Position numbers and translations under genes: made by a program. The notes beneath the pieces were generated by a model. It was given only the letters and a program-made list of their open reading frames with translations, had not been told where the DNA came from and did not search any database. Below are positions 1-5,401 of a stretch of 9,229 bases of DNA, piece by piece (the first letter of the stretch is position 1; each line of letters begins with the position of its first letter). The DNA is taken from the NCBI GenBank assembly GCA_905210055.1, contig CAJLVH010000068.1, forward strand, positions 1 to 9,229. Reading direction: 5' to 3'. This stretch comes from an uncultured Enorma sp. (GTDB lineage Bacteria > Actinomycetota > Coriobacteriia > Coriobacteriales > Coriobacteriaceae).

Positions 1-54
1 AGCGGGAGCGGCCGCCTGAGCACCGGCAGTCGGAACGGGATTCGGGTACTTCAT
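1..54 (-). CDS. Peptide ABC transporter permease C, N-terminal fragment (OppC/DppC-like)
   Basis: Only the first 18 codons are inside the window, starting at the ATG read from 54 and beginning MKYPNPVPTAGAQ. A strong ribosome binding site (AGGAGGA, complement of about 61-66) sits 6-7 nt upstream and overlaps the end of the preceding permease gene. The fragment itself has no diagnostic motif. The call rests on position: it starts 11 nt after an OppB/DppB-type permease, in the same direction, downstream of a peptide-binding lipoprotein. In these operons the second permease almost always comes next, and OppC/DppC proteins usually start with a poorly conserved cytoplasmic tail before the first membrane helix. 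It would pair with permease B to form the membrane channel. Confidence 0.6.
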   Translation of the reverse strand, partial: MKYPNPVPTAGAQAAAPA

Positions 55-65
55 GTGCGTTCCTC

Positions 66-1103
66 CTATCCCTCGTTCTTGGAGCTGCCCAGACGAATGC
101 GCGGGTCGAGGAAGGCATAGCTCACGTCTACGATAAGGTTGATGACCATCACGACGACCACGATGATGGTCACACCGCCCATGACGATGGGCCAGTCGCG
201 CGCCGTGATCGCGCGGTAGATCTCATATCCAACACCCGGCCAGTTGAAGACCGTTTCGGTGAGAATCGCTCCAGCGAGCATGGCTCCGAAGTCGATGCCA
301 ATATAGGTGATGACCGGAATCAGCGCGTTCTTGAGCGCATGGTGGATGATGATGGAACGCTTCGAGAGGCCCTTGGCCTTCGCAGTGCGAATGTAATCCT
401 GGTTCATGACATCCAGGAGCTGGGAGCGCATGATGCGCGCCGTGTACGCGGTCGACACGGCCGCGAGCGTGAAGGCGGGCAAGATGTAGTGCATCCAGTC
501 CTGGTACGGCGAGGCCGGTCCGCCCGCACCCGAGATGGGCATGGAGAACGCGCCTCCCGTCCACTCCTTCATGAGGATGCCGAAGAACCATTGCAAAAGC
601 ATACCGAGCCAGAACGCCGGGATTGCCACCATGACAGACGTGAAGAGCGTCACGATGATATCCCAGAACGAGTAGCGCTTGATGGCAGAGAGCACGCCCG
701 CGCCGATGCCCATGACAGCCTCGAGCGCGATGGCGCAAAGGGCGAGCTTGACCGTGTAGGGATACTTCTCCGCGAAGATGCTCGTCACCGAAACCTTCTT
801 CTGATACGACGTGCCCAGATCGCCCTGCAACAGGTTGCCCATGTAATGGAGGTAGCGGTCGACGAGCGACGTGGGGATGTAGTCGCCGTTCTCGTCGCGC
901 AGAGCGTTTCCGTCCTCGTCCACCTGGATGAGGTGGTTGTTGATGCGCATGATCTCCTCGGTCTGCTCGGGCACGTCTCGCCCGCCGGTAATCATCCTGA
1001 TGGGGTCGCCGGGCACGACGTTCTGCAGCACGAAGAGGATGATCGTCACGCCGAGGAAGACCGGGATGAACTGCAGCACGCGCTTCGCGATGTAAGTTCC
1101 CAT
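66..1103 (-). CDS. Oligopeptide/dipeptide ABC transporter permease (OppB/DppB family)
   Basis: Inner-membrane channel subunit of a peptide importer, 345 residues. It opens with MGTYIAKRVLQFIPVFLGVT, the usual first membrane helix of the OppB/DppB family. The motif GDLGTSY follows near residue 95. Several membrane helices fill the middle, and the EAA-type loop that docks on the ATPase is clear (DYIRTAKAKGLSKRSIIIHHALKNA region). The C-terminus ends in the family signature YAFLDPRIRLG. The periplasmic loop after the first helix carries a short acidic stretch (VDEDGNALRDENGDY) that looks longer than in many homologues. The start at 1103 is preferred over an in-frame ATG at 1133 because the family N-terminus begins there, a purine-rich AGAGGGGA site precedes it, and the upstream codons run into a hairpin. 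It lies 90 nt downstream of the binding-protein gene and 11 nt before permease C. The transported peptide cannot be deduced. Confidence 0.93.
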   Translation of the reverse strand: MGTYIAKRVLQFIPVFLGVTIILFVLQNVVPGDPIRMITGGRDVPEQTEEIMRINNHLIQVDEDGNALRDENGDYIPTSLVDRYLHYMGNLLQGDLGTSYQKKVSVTSIFAEKYPYTVKLALCAIALEAVMGIGAGVLSAIKRYSFWDIIVTLFTSVMVAIPAFWLGMLLQWFFGILMKEWTGGAFSMPISGAGGPASPYQDWMHYILPAFTLAAVSTAYTARIMRSQLLDVMNQDYIRTAKAKGLSKRSIIIHHALKNALIPVITYIGIDFGAMLAGAILTETVFNWPGVGYEIYRAITARDWPIVMGGVTIIVVVVMVINLIVDVSYAFLDPRIRLGSSKNEG

Positions 1104-1135
1104 AAGGTTCCCCTCTAATCGGGATAGCAACAAGG

Positions 1136-1159
1136 GCGCCGACCCTTTCGGGTCGGCGC
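1136..1159 (-). terminator. Intercistronic GC-rich hairpin between binding protein and permease genes
   Basis: A perfect 10-bp inverted repeat (GCGCCGACCC / GGGTCGGCGC) encloses four bases that read GAAA on the transcribed strand, a stable GNRA tetraloop. It lies 35 nt after the binding-protein stop codon and about 30 nt before the permease start. The following RNA is CCUUGUUGCUAU, without a proper U-run, so it is at most a weak terminator. The likely role, by analogy with other binding-protein transporters, is to protect the upstream message or partly attenuate transcription so that more binding protein than permease is made. That role is inferred. Confidence 0.55.
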
Positions 1160-1193
1160 TCCAACCGTCAAACGTATTGATTATACGCCAACT

Positions 1194-2876
1194 TTACGCC
1201 GAGACGAGCTCGACCTTGGTCATATCCGCCTTCTTCAGCGGATCGAGGTAGTAGTAGGCCACGTTGTCGCCCACGACCTGGGTGTGGGTGTAGAACATGA
1301 GCGGGATCATCCAGCACTGCTCACCAAGCGTGGCGTTGACCTCCTGGTACTTGGCGATGCGCTCGGCATCGTCGATCGTGGCGCGCGCGTCGAGGAGCGC
1401 CTCGTCGATGGCGTCGTCACCGATCTGGGAGTAGTTGTCGCCCGAGGTCGAGAAGAACAGCGGGTACATGAAGTTGTCCATGATCGGATAGTCCGCGACC
1501 CAGCCGCAGCGACCGATCTCGTAATCACCGATGTCGTAGCGATCGAGGATCGTCGTCCACTCGTTGGTGTCGGCCTCGGCGGTGATGCCGACCTCCTTGA
1601 GGGAAGCCATGACGACGTCCATCACCTCCTTGTGGCCACCGTCCATGTTGTAGGTCAGCTTGATGGTCGGGATGTTGCCATCGGGATAAATCTGGGCGAG
1701 GAGCTCCTTGGCCGCGTCCGGATCATACTTGCAGTACGTCCACACGCCCTCCTCATAGCCGTTGATTCCGGGCGGGACGATGTTGTCGGCCGGGGTGCGG
1801 GTGCCGTGGAAGACCTCGTCGCAGATGGCCTCGCGGTTGATGGCCATGGAGACGGCGCGACGGAAGTCGGCGTTATCCCACGGAGCCACGGAGCAGTTGA
1901 TGGTGAGGTAGTAGGTCGAGGGCTCGCCGCCGAGCAGGAGCTGGTGGCCGGGCGTGGCGGTGTAGCCGTCCTCGGACTCGCCGTAGGTATCGCGGGCCTC
2001 GGGGATCTGGGTGGCGGGCACATCGCAGACATCGAGGTTGCCAGCCTGGAACTCGCGGTAGGCGGTCTCCTGGTCCTTCTGGATGATGAAGTTCACGCTG
2101 TCGATGATGGCCTTATCGCCGTAGTAGTCATCATAACGGACGATGTTGATGTACTGGCCGTCCTCCCACTTGCCGTCCATCTTGAACGGGCCGTTGCCGA
2201 TGGGCGCGCGGAAGAAGGTCTGGAAGTCGTCGAGCGCCACGGCGGGCACCGGCGCGAGCGCCGGGTGCGAGGCAACGTAGGGGAAGTCGGCGTAGCTGTA
2301 GGCGAGTTTCACCACGAGGGTGTTGTCGTCCGGGCAGGTCACGCCGGTGAGCTCATCGGCCTCGCCCTTGGTGAAGGCGTCGTAGCCGTCGACCATCGCG
2401 AGGTGGTAGCCGATGCCGGAGGGCGACTCGGGGTTCGTGTTCGGGTCGAGAATGCGCTCCCAACCGCGCTTCCAGTCCGCGGCGACCACGGTGTCGCCGT
2501 TGTGGAAGGTCGTCCCCTCCTTGAGGTGGAAGGTGAACTCGGTGGCGTCGTCGTTGACGTCCCAGCTGTCGCAGGCGAGGGGCTTGATCTCCTCGTTCTC
2601 GAAGTCGAACTGCGTGAGCGAGTCGAAGAGCTGGAAGCCGACCTGCGTGCCCTGATCCTCCATGAGGTTGTACGGGTCGATGGAAGTCGGGTTGTTGATG
2701 TAGTAGCGCAGGGTACCACCGGTCGTGCCGCCGGTCGCGGCGCTGCCGCTGCCACCCGCAGTCGTGCCACCCTTCTGGCCGCAGCCAGCGAGAGCCGCGA
2801 GGGCGCTCGTCGCAAGCGCGCCGCCCACGAAGTGGCGACGATCAAGCATCGGCTGCTTCTTCTCGAAATCTGCCAT
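1194..2876 (-). CDS. Peptide ABC transporter substrate-binding lipoprotein (SBP family 5, OppA/DppA-like)
   Basis: A 560-residue extracytoplasmic receptor that captures peptides and delivers them to the permease pair encoded downstream. The N-terminus has a twin-arginine-like motif (DRRHFVGG, R13-R14), a short hydrophobic stretch and a lipobox LAGC with the modified cysteine at C32, followed by a Gly/Ser/Thr-rich linker to about residue 55. It is therefore expected to be a lipid-anchored surface protein, possibly Tat-exported. Family 5 features include FTFHLKEGTTFHNGDTVVAA near residue 115, the segment DFRRAVSMAINREAICDEVF in the middle, and the DPDAAKELLAQ helix. Length is normal for the family. 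The start has a near-ideal site (AAGGAGG, about 2880-2886) 4 nt upstream. Family 5 also includes nickel, heme and sugar binders, so 'peptide' is the likeliest substrate but not proven. Confidence 0.93.
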   Translation of the reverse strand: MADFEKKQPMLDRRHFVGGALATSALAALAGCGQKGGTTAGGSGSAATGGTTGGTLRYYINNPTSIDPYNLMEDQGTQVGFQLFDSLTQFDFENEEIKPLACDSWDVNDDATEFTFHLKEGTTFHNGDTVVAADWKRGWERILDPNTNPESPSGIGYHLAMVDGYDAFTKGEADELTGVTCPDDNTLVVKLAYSYADFPYVASHPALAPVPAVALDDFQTFFRAPIGNGPFKMDGKWEDGQYINIVRYDDYYGDKAIIDSVNFIIQKDQETAYREFQAGNLDVCDVPATQIPEARDTYGESEDGYTATPGHQLLLGGEPSTYYLTINCSVAPWDNADFRRAVSMAINREAICDEVFHGTRTPADNIVPPGINGYEEGVWTYCKYDPDAAKELLAQIYPDGNIPTIKLTYNMDGGHKEVMDVVMASLKEVGITAEADTNEWTTILDRYDIGDYEIGRCGWVADYPIMDNFMYPLFFSTSGDNYSQIGDDAIDEALLDARATIDDAERIAKYQEVNATLGEQCWMIPLMFYTHTQVVGDNVAYYYLDPLKKADMTKVELVSA

Positions 2877-2894
2877 GCTTCCTCCTTAATATCG

Positions 2895-2913
2895 GGCGGG
2901 GCTGACCCCCGCC
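2895..2913 (-). promoter_or_regulatory. Leader hairpin just upstream of the binding-protein ribosome binding site
   Basis: A 7-bp all-GC stem (GGCGGGG / CCCCGCC) with a 5-nt loop ends about 9 nt before the AAGGAGG site of the binding-protein gene. It could affect translation initiation or 5' stability. There is no T-run, so it is not a terminator. No known riboswitch fold is recognised. Confidence 0.35.
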
Positions 2914-2968
2914 GCCTACGCAGCGAACCACTCGCCCATGGCATGGAGGCGAGCTCGTGCTTCGCAAT

Positions 2969-2997
2969 ATGATAGCGGATTATTGACGTTTTGTAAG
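2969..2997 (-). promoter_or_regulatory. Possible sigma-70 type promoter of the peptide transporter operon
   Basis: On the minus strand a -35-like CTTACA (complement of 2992-2997) and a -10-like TATCAT (complement of 2969-2974) are separated by exactly 17 nt. They lie about 90 nt upstream of the binding-protein start and beyond the secG terminator, where the operon promoter is expected. Each hexamer matches consensus only partly, so the assignment rests mainly on position and the local AT-rich composition. Confidence 0.35.
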
Positions 2998-3055
2998 CGG
3001 TAAATGCATAAAACGTTCAGGAAAAACTTTAGCTTGACAAAGTCACGTAATACGG

Positions 3056-3097
3056 AAAAGGCCAGCCATTCCTTACATAACGCAAGGATGGCCGGCC
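3056..3097 (-). terminator. Rho-independent terminator downstream of secG
   Basis: On the minus strand the arm GGCCGGCCATCCTT pairs with AAGGAATGGCTGGCC (plus positions 3084-3097 and 3060-3074) across a 9-nt loop, with one bulged base and one wobble or mismatch. The stem is followed at once by TTTT (complement of 3056-3059). It lies about 115 nt after the secG stop codon and ahead of the putative transporter promoter, separating the two transcription units. Confidence 0.75.
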
Positions 3098-3212
3098 AGC
3101 CACGTATCAATCAGGCACTTCATACCGCTATGCAACGAGTGCGGTGCGGCGAATACGCGATCGCATTGTTTCGAAACGATGTACGAGGCGTGTAAGCTCC
3201 GTGCAAACGTGC

Positions 3213-3479
3213 TTAGATGACGTCCACGCCTACGATGCCGCCCTGCGGGAAGAAGAACATGCAGAGCAGGACGCACACCGCGAAGACCACGGCGACGATG
3301 ACCGTAAGGCGGTCGAGGTTACGCTCCATGATGCCCGTGGCGGCGTTCGCGTTGTACAGGCTGCTCGCGATCATGTCCGAGATGCCCGTACCCTTGCCGG
3401 AATGCATGAGGACGAGGGCGACGAGCGCAAGCGCAGAGAGCGCCCATACGATGAAGATGAGGATCTGGAAGAAACCCAT
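3213..3479 (-). CDS. secG: Preprotein translocase subunit SecG
   Basis: An 88-residue membrane protein, the small accessory subunit of the SecYEG channel that speeds SecA-driven protein export. The first membrane helix covers about residues 4-25. It is followed by the conserved cytoplasmic loop with HSGKGTGISD, then SSLYNANAATGIMERNLDRLT and a second helix (VIVAVVFAVCVLLCMFFF) near residues 60-78. Size and two-helix layout are typical. The start at 3479 is chosen because MGFFQILIFIV is the usual SecG opening and an AGGAG site lies about 9 nt upstream; a longer reading frame to 3590 would translate the palindromic repeat. secG often lies next to glycolytic genes in Gram-positive genomes. Here a transposase and a phosphatase gene separate it from gpmI. 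No clear own promoter is visible in the 58 nt between start and repeat. Confidence 0.93.
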   Translation of the reverse strand: MGFFQILIFIVWALSALALVALVLMHSGKGTGISDMIASSLYNANAATGIMERNLDRLTVIVAVVFAVCVLLCMFFFPQGGIVGVDVI

Positions 3480-3537
3480 GGGTTCAAACTCCTGTTGACG
3501 TGAATTCGGTCTAACGGACGGTATGGTACCACACTTG

Positions 3538-3645
3538 ATGGGTTGGTTGGGGGTTGGTTGGGGACGGGTTCGTTCCAACCCATTTCGCAAGCACGGCAGC
3601 GCTTTCTATGATGGGTTGGAACGAACCCGTCCCCAACCAACCCAT
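3538..3645. repeat. Head-to-head pair of REP-like palindromic units, copy 1
   Basis: Two inverted copies of the ~35-nt unit (left 3538-3583, reverse orientation; right 3611-3645, forward) flank a 27-nt spacer (3584-3610). The right unit starts ATGGGTTGGA, ends AACCAACCCAT and contains GAACCCGTCCCC. The left unit is its reverse complement plus an 11-nt tandem duplication of GGGTTGGTTGG (3540-3561). The spacer matches the spacer of copy 2 at 23 of 27 positions. The pair could fold into a long hairpin of about 35 bp. It lies between the phosphatase gene and secG, and its last base is the first base of the phosphatase stop codon complement at 3645. Confidence 0.9.
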
Positions 3646-4271
3646 TAAAGCGCCAGGGCAAGCGCCTCTGCGATATCCGTCCCGCGATAGACATGTGTCG
3701 CGGCGCGCTCCGCCTCGCCGGTCGCGTTGAAGGCCACCGACGTTCCCACCAGCTCGAAGAGCGGAATATCCGAACGGCTGTCCCCGATGGCGATGCATGC
3801 ATCAAAATCGATACCCCGGCTCACGCAGAGTTCGCGCGCATAGGCGCACTTGCCTTCGCCCTCGAGCGCCAAGGCGACGCCACCCGTGCACACACCATCT
3901 TCCATTTCTAGCTCTGAGCCCACATAGCCGTCGAAGCCATAGCGTTTGCATAGATAGGCCGCGACCACTCCCCAGGCAAGCGACGCGATATGCGCCTCCC
4001 CTCCTGCGGCATGCACTGCCTCGACCGCACGAGCAACGCCGTCGACGAGCGGCATATCTTCAAGCATGCCGGAGAGCTCTTCCGTGCTGTGGCCTGCGTA
4101 GCCCGCCGCGTCGATGCGGCAGACCTCGTCGTTATCGATCTCGCCGCGCGCGTAAGCCGCTTCAGCCTCCTCCATTGCCCGCCCGTGACCCAGCAGGTTC
4201 GCGAGATACGCGCCCGACGTCGCCCCACGCGTCAGCGTCCCATCGATATCAAAAAACACAATCCGCTTCAT
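3645..4271 (-). CDS. HAD-superfamily phosphatase, SerB-like (subfamily IB)
   Basis: A 208-residue cytosolic phosphohydrolase. All four HAD motifs are visible: motif I FFDIDGTLT with nucleophile D8 and acid/base D10; motif II serine in HIASLAW (S97); motif III lysine K141 in EGEGKCAY; motif IV IGDSRSDIP (D164, D168). The cap lies between motifs I and II, as in type IB enzymes such as phosphoserine phosphatase. Many members act on other small phosphomonoesters, so the substrate is open. The start at 4271 gives the canonical MKRIVFFDIDGT opening and has a GGAGAGGA site just upstream; a frame extending to 4430 would read through the repeat pair and is not credible. The gene is bracketed by two palindromic pairs (3538-3645 and 4289-4384), and it lies between the transposase gene and secG. 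Whether it is a resident gene or travelled with the repeats is unknown. Confidence 0.9.
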   Translation of the reverse strand: MKRIVFFDIDGTLTRGATSGAYLANLLGHGRAMEEAEAAYARGEIDNDEVCRIDAAGYAGHSTEELSGMLEDMPLVDGVARAVEAVHAAGGEAHIASLAWGVVAAYLCKRYGFDGYVGSELEMEDGVCTGGVALALEGEGKCAYARELCVSRGIDFDACIAIGDSRSDIPLFELVGTSVAFNATGEAERAATHVYRGTDIAEALALAL

Positions 4272-4288
4272 GCTTCCTCTCCTGTTCC

Positions 4289-4384
4289 ATGGGTTGGATG
4301 GGGACGGGTTCGTTCTAACCCATTTCGCGAGCACAGCAGCGCTTTCCAAGATGGGTTGGAACGAACCCGTCCCCATCCAACCCA
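4289..4384. repeat. Head-to-head pair of REP-like palindromic units, copy 2
   Basis: The left unit (4289-4323, reverse orientation) and right unit (4351-4384, forward) flank a 27-nt spacer (4324-4350). Arms are ATGGGTTGGA and TCCAACCCA(T) around a 15-nt centre containing GAACCCGTCCCC. One base differs between the two units (TTCTAACC versus the expected TTCCAACC in the left one). The pair fills the gap between the transposase stop codon (4396) and the phosphatase start (4271), ending 11 nt from that stop. Its arms carry CATCC where both arms of copy 1 carry AACC, so each pair is internally matched. Confidence 0.9.
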
Positions 4385-4395
4385 CTGGCCGCTGC

Positions 4396-5139
4396 TCACA
4401 TGGTAATACGTGAAATTGTGTTATGCCCAATCCCCGTTAAGCGCTCAATTTGCTTAACCGTGATGCCCGCAGCTCGGAGCGCGCGCAACGCGGCGTCTCG
4501 CCGGCTCTTCGGAAGCTCCTTTATTTGTTGAGGCTCCATTCCATCGAGCGCGAATGCCGCCGCCCGCGCCGCGTCTTCATCCGGAACCCTTTTTGAGACA
4601 CGCGGATAATAGAAGCCGAAGCGACCGTCTGCGCAAAAACCGAGGAAGCCCTCGCGACCTCCGATCATGCTAAGAACGCGACGCGTATCGGTTATGCCGG
4701 ATCCGCGCAGGTAATCTCCGTAGCTGCTCCACCGATAGCCATCGACCGATGCGATGCCGGCTTTCGCGGGATTCTCATGGATGTAGCGAACCGCTTGCAG
4801 CAGCTGCCGATTGCTCGTGACGGGAATGCTCCTGAATCGACCTTGAAATACGGCGCCCACGTGCCCCGACTTCTCGTTGAAGGTGCGCGCATACGCCGTG
4901 CCCAGCGCATGCATCGCATGGCTCAGCCGACTATCGGGGTCATCGAGGAGCAGATGAACATGGTTGCTCATAAGGCACCACGCGATGATGGCGATGCCGT
5001 CGCCCTCGGTCTTCTCACTCAGCAATTCCAGGAAGCGAAGCCGATCATCGTCGTCCTCGAAGAGCAGCTGTTTCCCGTTTCTGCGTAAAACGACATGATA
5101 GAACCCGGATTCCGATTGCTGTCGCGGCCCTCGAGGCAT
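4396..5139 (-). CDS. REP-associated tyrosine transposase (RAYT; IS200-like Y1 HUH family)
   Basis: A 247-residue protein of the Y1 transposase superfamily, single-strand DNA endonucleases that cut and rejoin hairpin ends through a tyrosine. Numbered from an alternative ATG two codons upstream, the visible features are: opening MPRGPRQQSESGFYHVVLRRN; HUH metal site SNHVHLLL (H62, H64); FQGRFRSIPV; the presumed catalytic tyrosine Y121 in VRYIHENPAKAG; and the WSSYGDYL motif (139-146) typical of RAYTs. A C-terminal extension (about 205-249) predicts a helix-turn-helix (TVKQIERLTGIGHNTISRIT). The start at 5139 is preferred over 5145: GGGGAGGG (5146-5153) lies about 7 nt from it but directly abuts the upstream ATG, and homologues begin MPR. 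Both catalytic motifs are intact and the frame is unbroken. The gene stands alone, without an IS200/IS605 tnpB partner, among six palindromic repeats, which is the arrangement of RAYT genes rather than of an insertion sequence. Confidence 0.92.
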   Translation of the reverse strand: MPRGPRQQSESGFYHVVLRRNGKQLLFEDDDDRLRFLELLSEKTEGDGIAIIAWCLMSNHVHLLLDDPDSRLSHAMHALGTAYARTFNEKSGHVGAVFQGRFRSIPVTSNRQLLQAVRYIHENPAKAGIASVDGYRWSSYGDYLRGSGITDTRRVLSMIGGREGFLGFCADGRFGFYYPRVSKRVPDEDAARAAAFALDGMEPQQIKELPKSRRDAALRALRAAGITVKQIERLTGIGHNTISRITM

Positions 5140-5288
5140 GGTCATCCCTCCCCGTACGCATCATTGGGCAACCTCCTACGATTGCGAAGAGGTCAAGCGT
5201 AGCGAAGCGTGCGCCGCTCACGGACACCGCTTCGGTGAACGGCCTGAGGAAGCCATAAAGGGCTATAGGATGCATAATCAACGTTCAA
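5140..5288. other. Transposase upstream region
   Basis: About 150 nt between the transposase start and the nearest repeat unit. It contains the GGGGAGGG ribosome binding site and a small hairpin (CACCG / CGGTG, near 5226-5238). A weak promoter-like pair on the minus strand (TTGAAC and TATAGC, only 15 nt apart) is not convincing. No gene is seen here. Confidence 0.4.
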
Positions 5289-5323
5289 ATGGGTTGAAAC
5301 GAACCCGTCCCCATCCAACCCAT
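5289..5323 (+). repeat. Single REP-like palindromic unit, forward orientation
   Basis: A 35-nt unit with arms ATGGGTTGAA and TCCAACCCAT around a 15-nt centre containing GAACCCGTCCCC. It differs from the consensus by a single G to A change in the left arm, which becomes a G-U wobble in the minus-strand transcript. It lies on the transposase side of the gpmI terminator, in the same orientation as the unit at 5369-5400. Confidence 0.88.
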
Positions 5324-5326
5324 CAG

Positions 5327-5360
5327 AAAAGGGGCCGCCAGCAGACGCTGACGACCCCTT
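5327..5360 (-). terminator. Rho-independent terminator of the pgk-tpiA-gpmI transcript
   Basis: The minus-strand RNA forms a 14-bp stem (AAGGGGTCGTCAGC with GCTGGCGGCCCCTT; plus positions 5347-5360 and 5329-5342) around a 4-nt loop. Its 3' arm runs into TTTTC. Two pairs are G-U on this strand and would be C-A mismatches on the other, so the structure is selected for minus-strand transcription. It ends the glycolytic transcript 42 nt beyond the gpmI stop codon and lies between two palindromic units. Confidence 0.85.
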
Positions 5361-5368
5361 GCAAGGCG

Positions 5369-5400
5369 ATGGGTTGGAACGAACCCGTCCCCATCCAACC
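5369..5400 (+). repeat. Single REP-like palindromic unit abutting the gpmI stop codon
   Basis: Identical to the consensus from ATGGGTTGGA through the C-rich centre to ATCCAACC, where it stops. The next base breaks the match and the gpmI stop codon complement begins at 5402. The unit therefore lies immediately 3' of gpmI, between the stop codon and the terminator. Confidence 0.88.
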
Positions 5401-5401
5401 G

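Larger units (their letters stand above)
2877..3212. other. 336-base gene-free region between secG and the peptide transporter operon
   Basis: No coding sequence is convincing here. From right to left on the minus strand it holds about 115 nt of secG 3' sequence, then a Rho-independent terminator (3056-3097), a possible promoter for the transporter operon (2969-2997), a roughly 80-nt leader with a GC-rich hairpin (2895-2913), and the ribosome binding site at about 2880-2886. A near-palindrome centred on GTTTCGAAAC (3169-3178) is present, with no clear role. The stretch 2961-3060 is AT-richer than the flanking genes, as expected for a promoter region. Confidence 0.6.

Noticed and set aside
1284..2972. 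A 562-codon plus-strand frame opposite the binding-protein gene
   Set aside because: Shadow frame of a high-GC gene; low-complexity Val/Gly/Asp/Leu-rich product without domain features, while the minus strand encodes a complete lipoprotein with a good ribosome binding site.
3034..3062. Plus-strand promoter starting with a perfect TTGACA at 3034-3039
   Set aside because: No -10-like hexamer occurs 16-18 nt downstream, and no plus-strand gene follows.
3150..3212. tRNA-like segment around GTTTCGAAAC downstream of secG
   Set aside because: The TTCGAAA resembles a T-loop, but no acceptor, D or anticodon arms can be drawn around it.
4272..4430. N-terminal extension of the phosphatase through the repeat pair
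   Set aside because: The extra 53 codons translate the palindromic repeat, giving peptides like GTGSFQP and TNPSPSNP that recur at every repeat; the family N-terminus and ribosome binding site point to 4271.
4289..5323. A complete IS200/IS605 insertion sequence bounded by the repeats
   Set aside because: There is no tnpB, the same repeats occur outside this interval and in pairs, and the protein has the WSSY motif and C-terminal extension of RAYTs rather than the short TnpA of IS200.
3538..5400. CRISPR array
   Set aside because: Repeats alternate in orientation, spacers between paired units are conserved rather than unique, spacing between loci is irregular and contains genes, and no cas genes are present.
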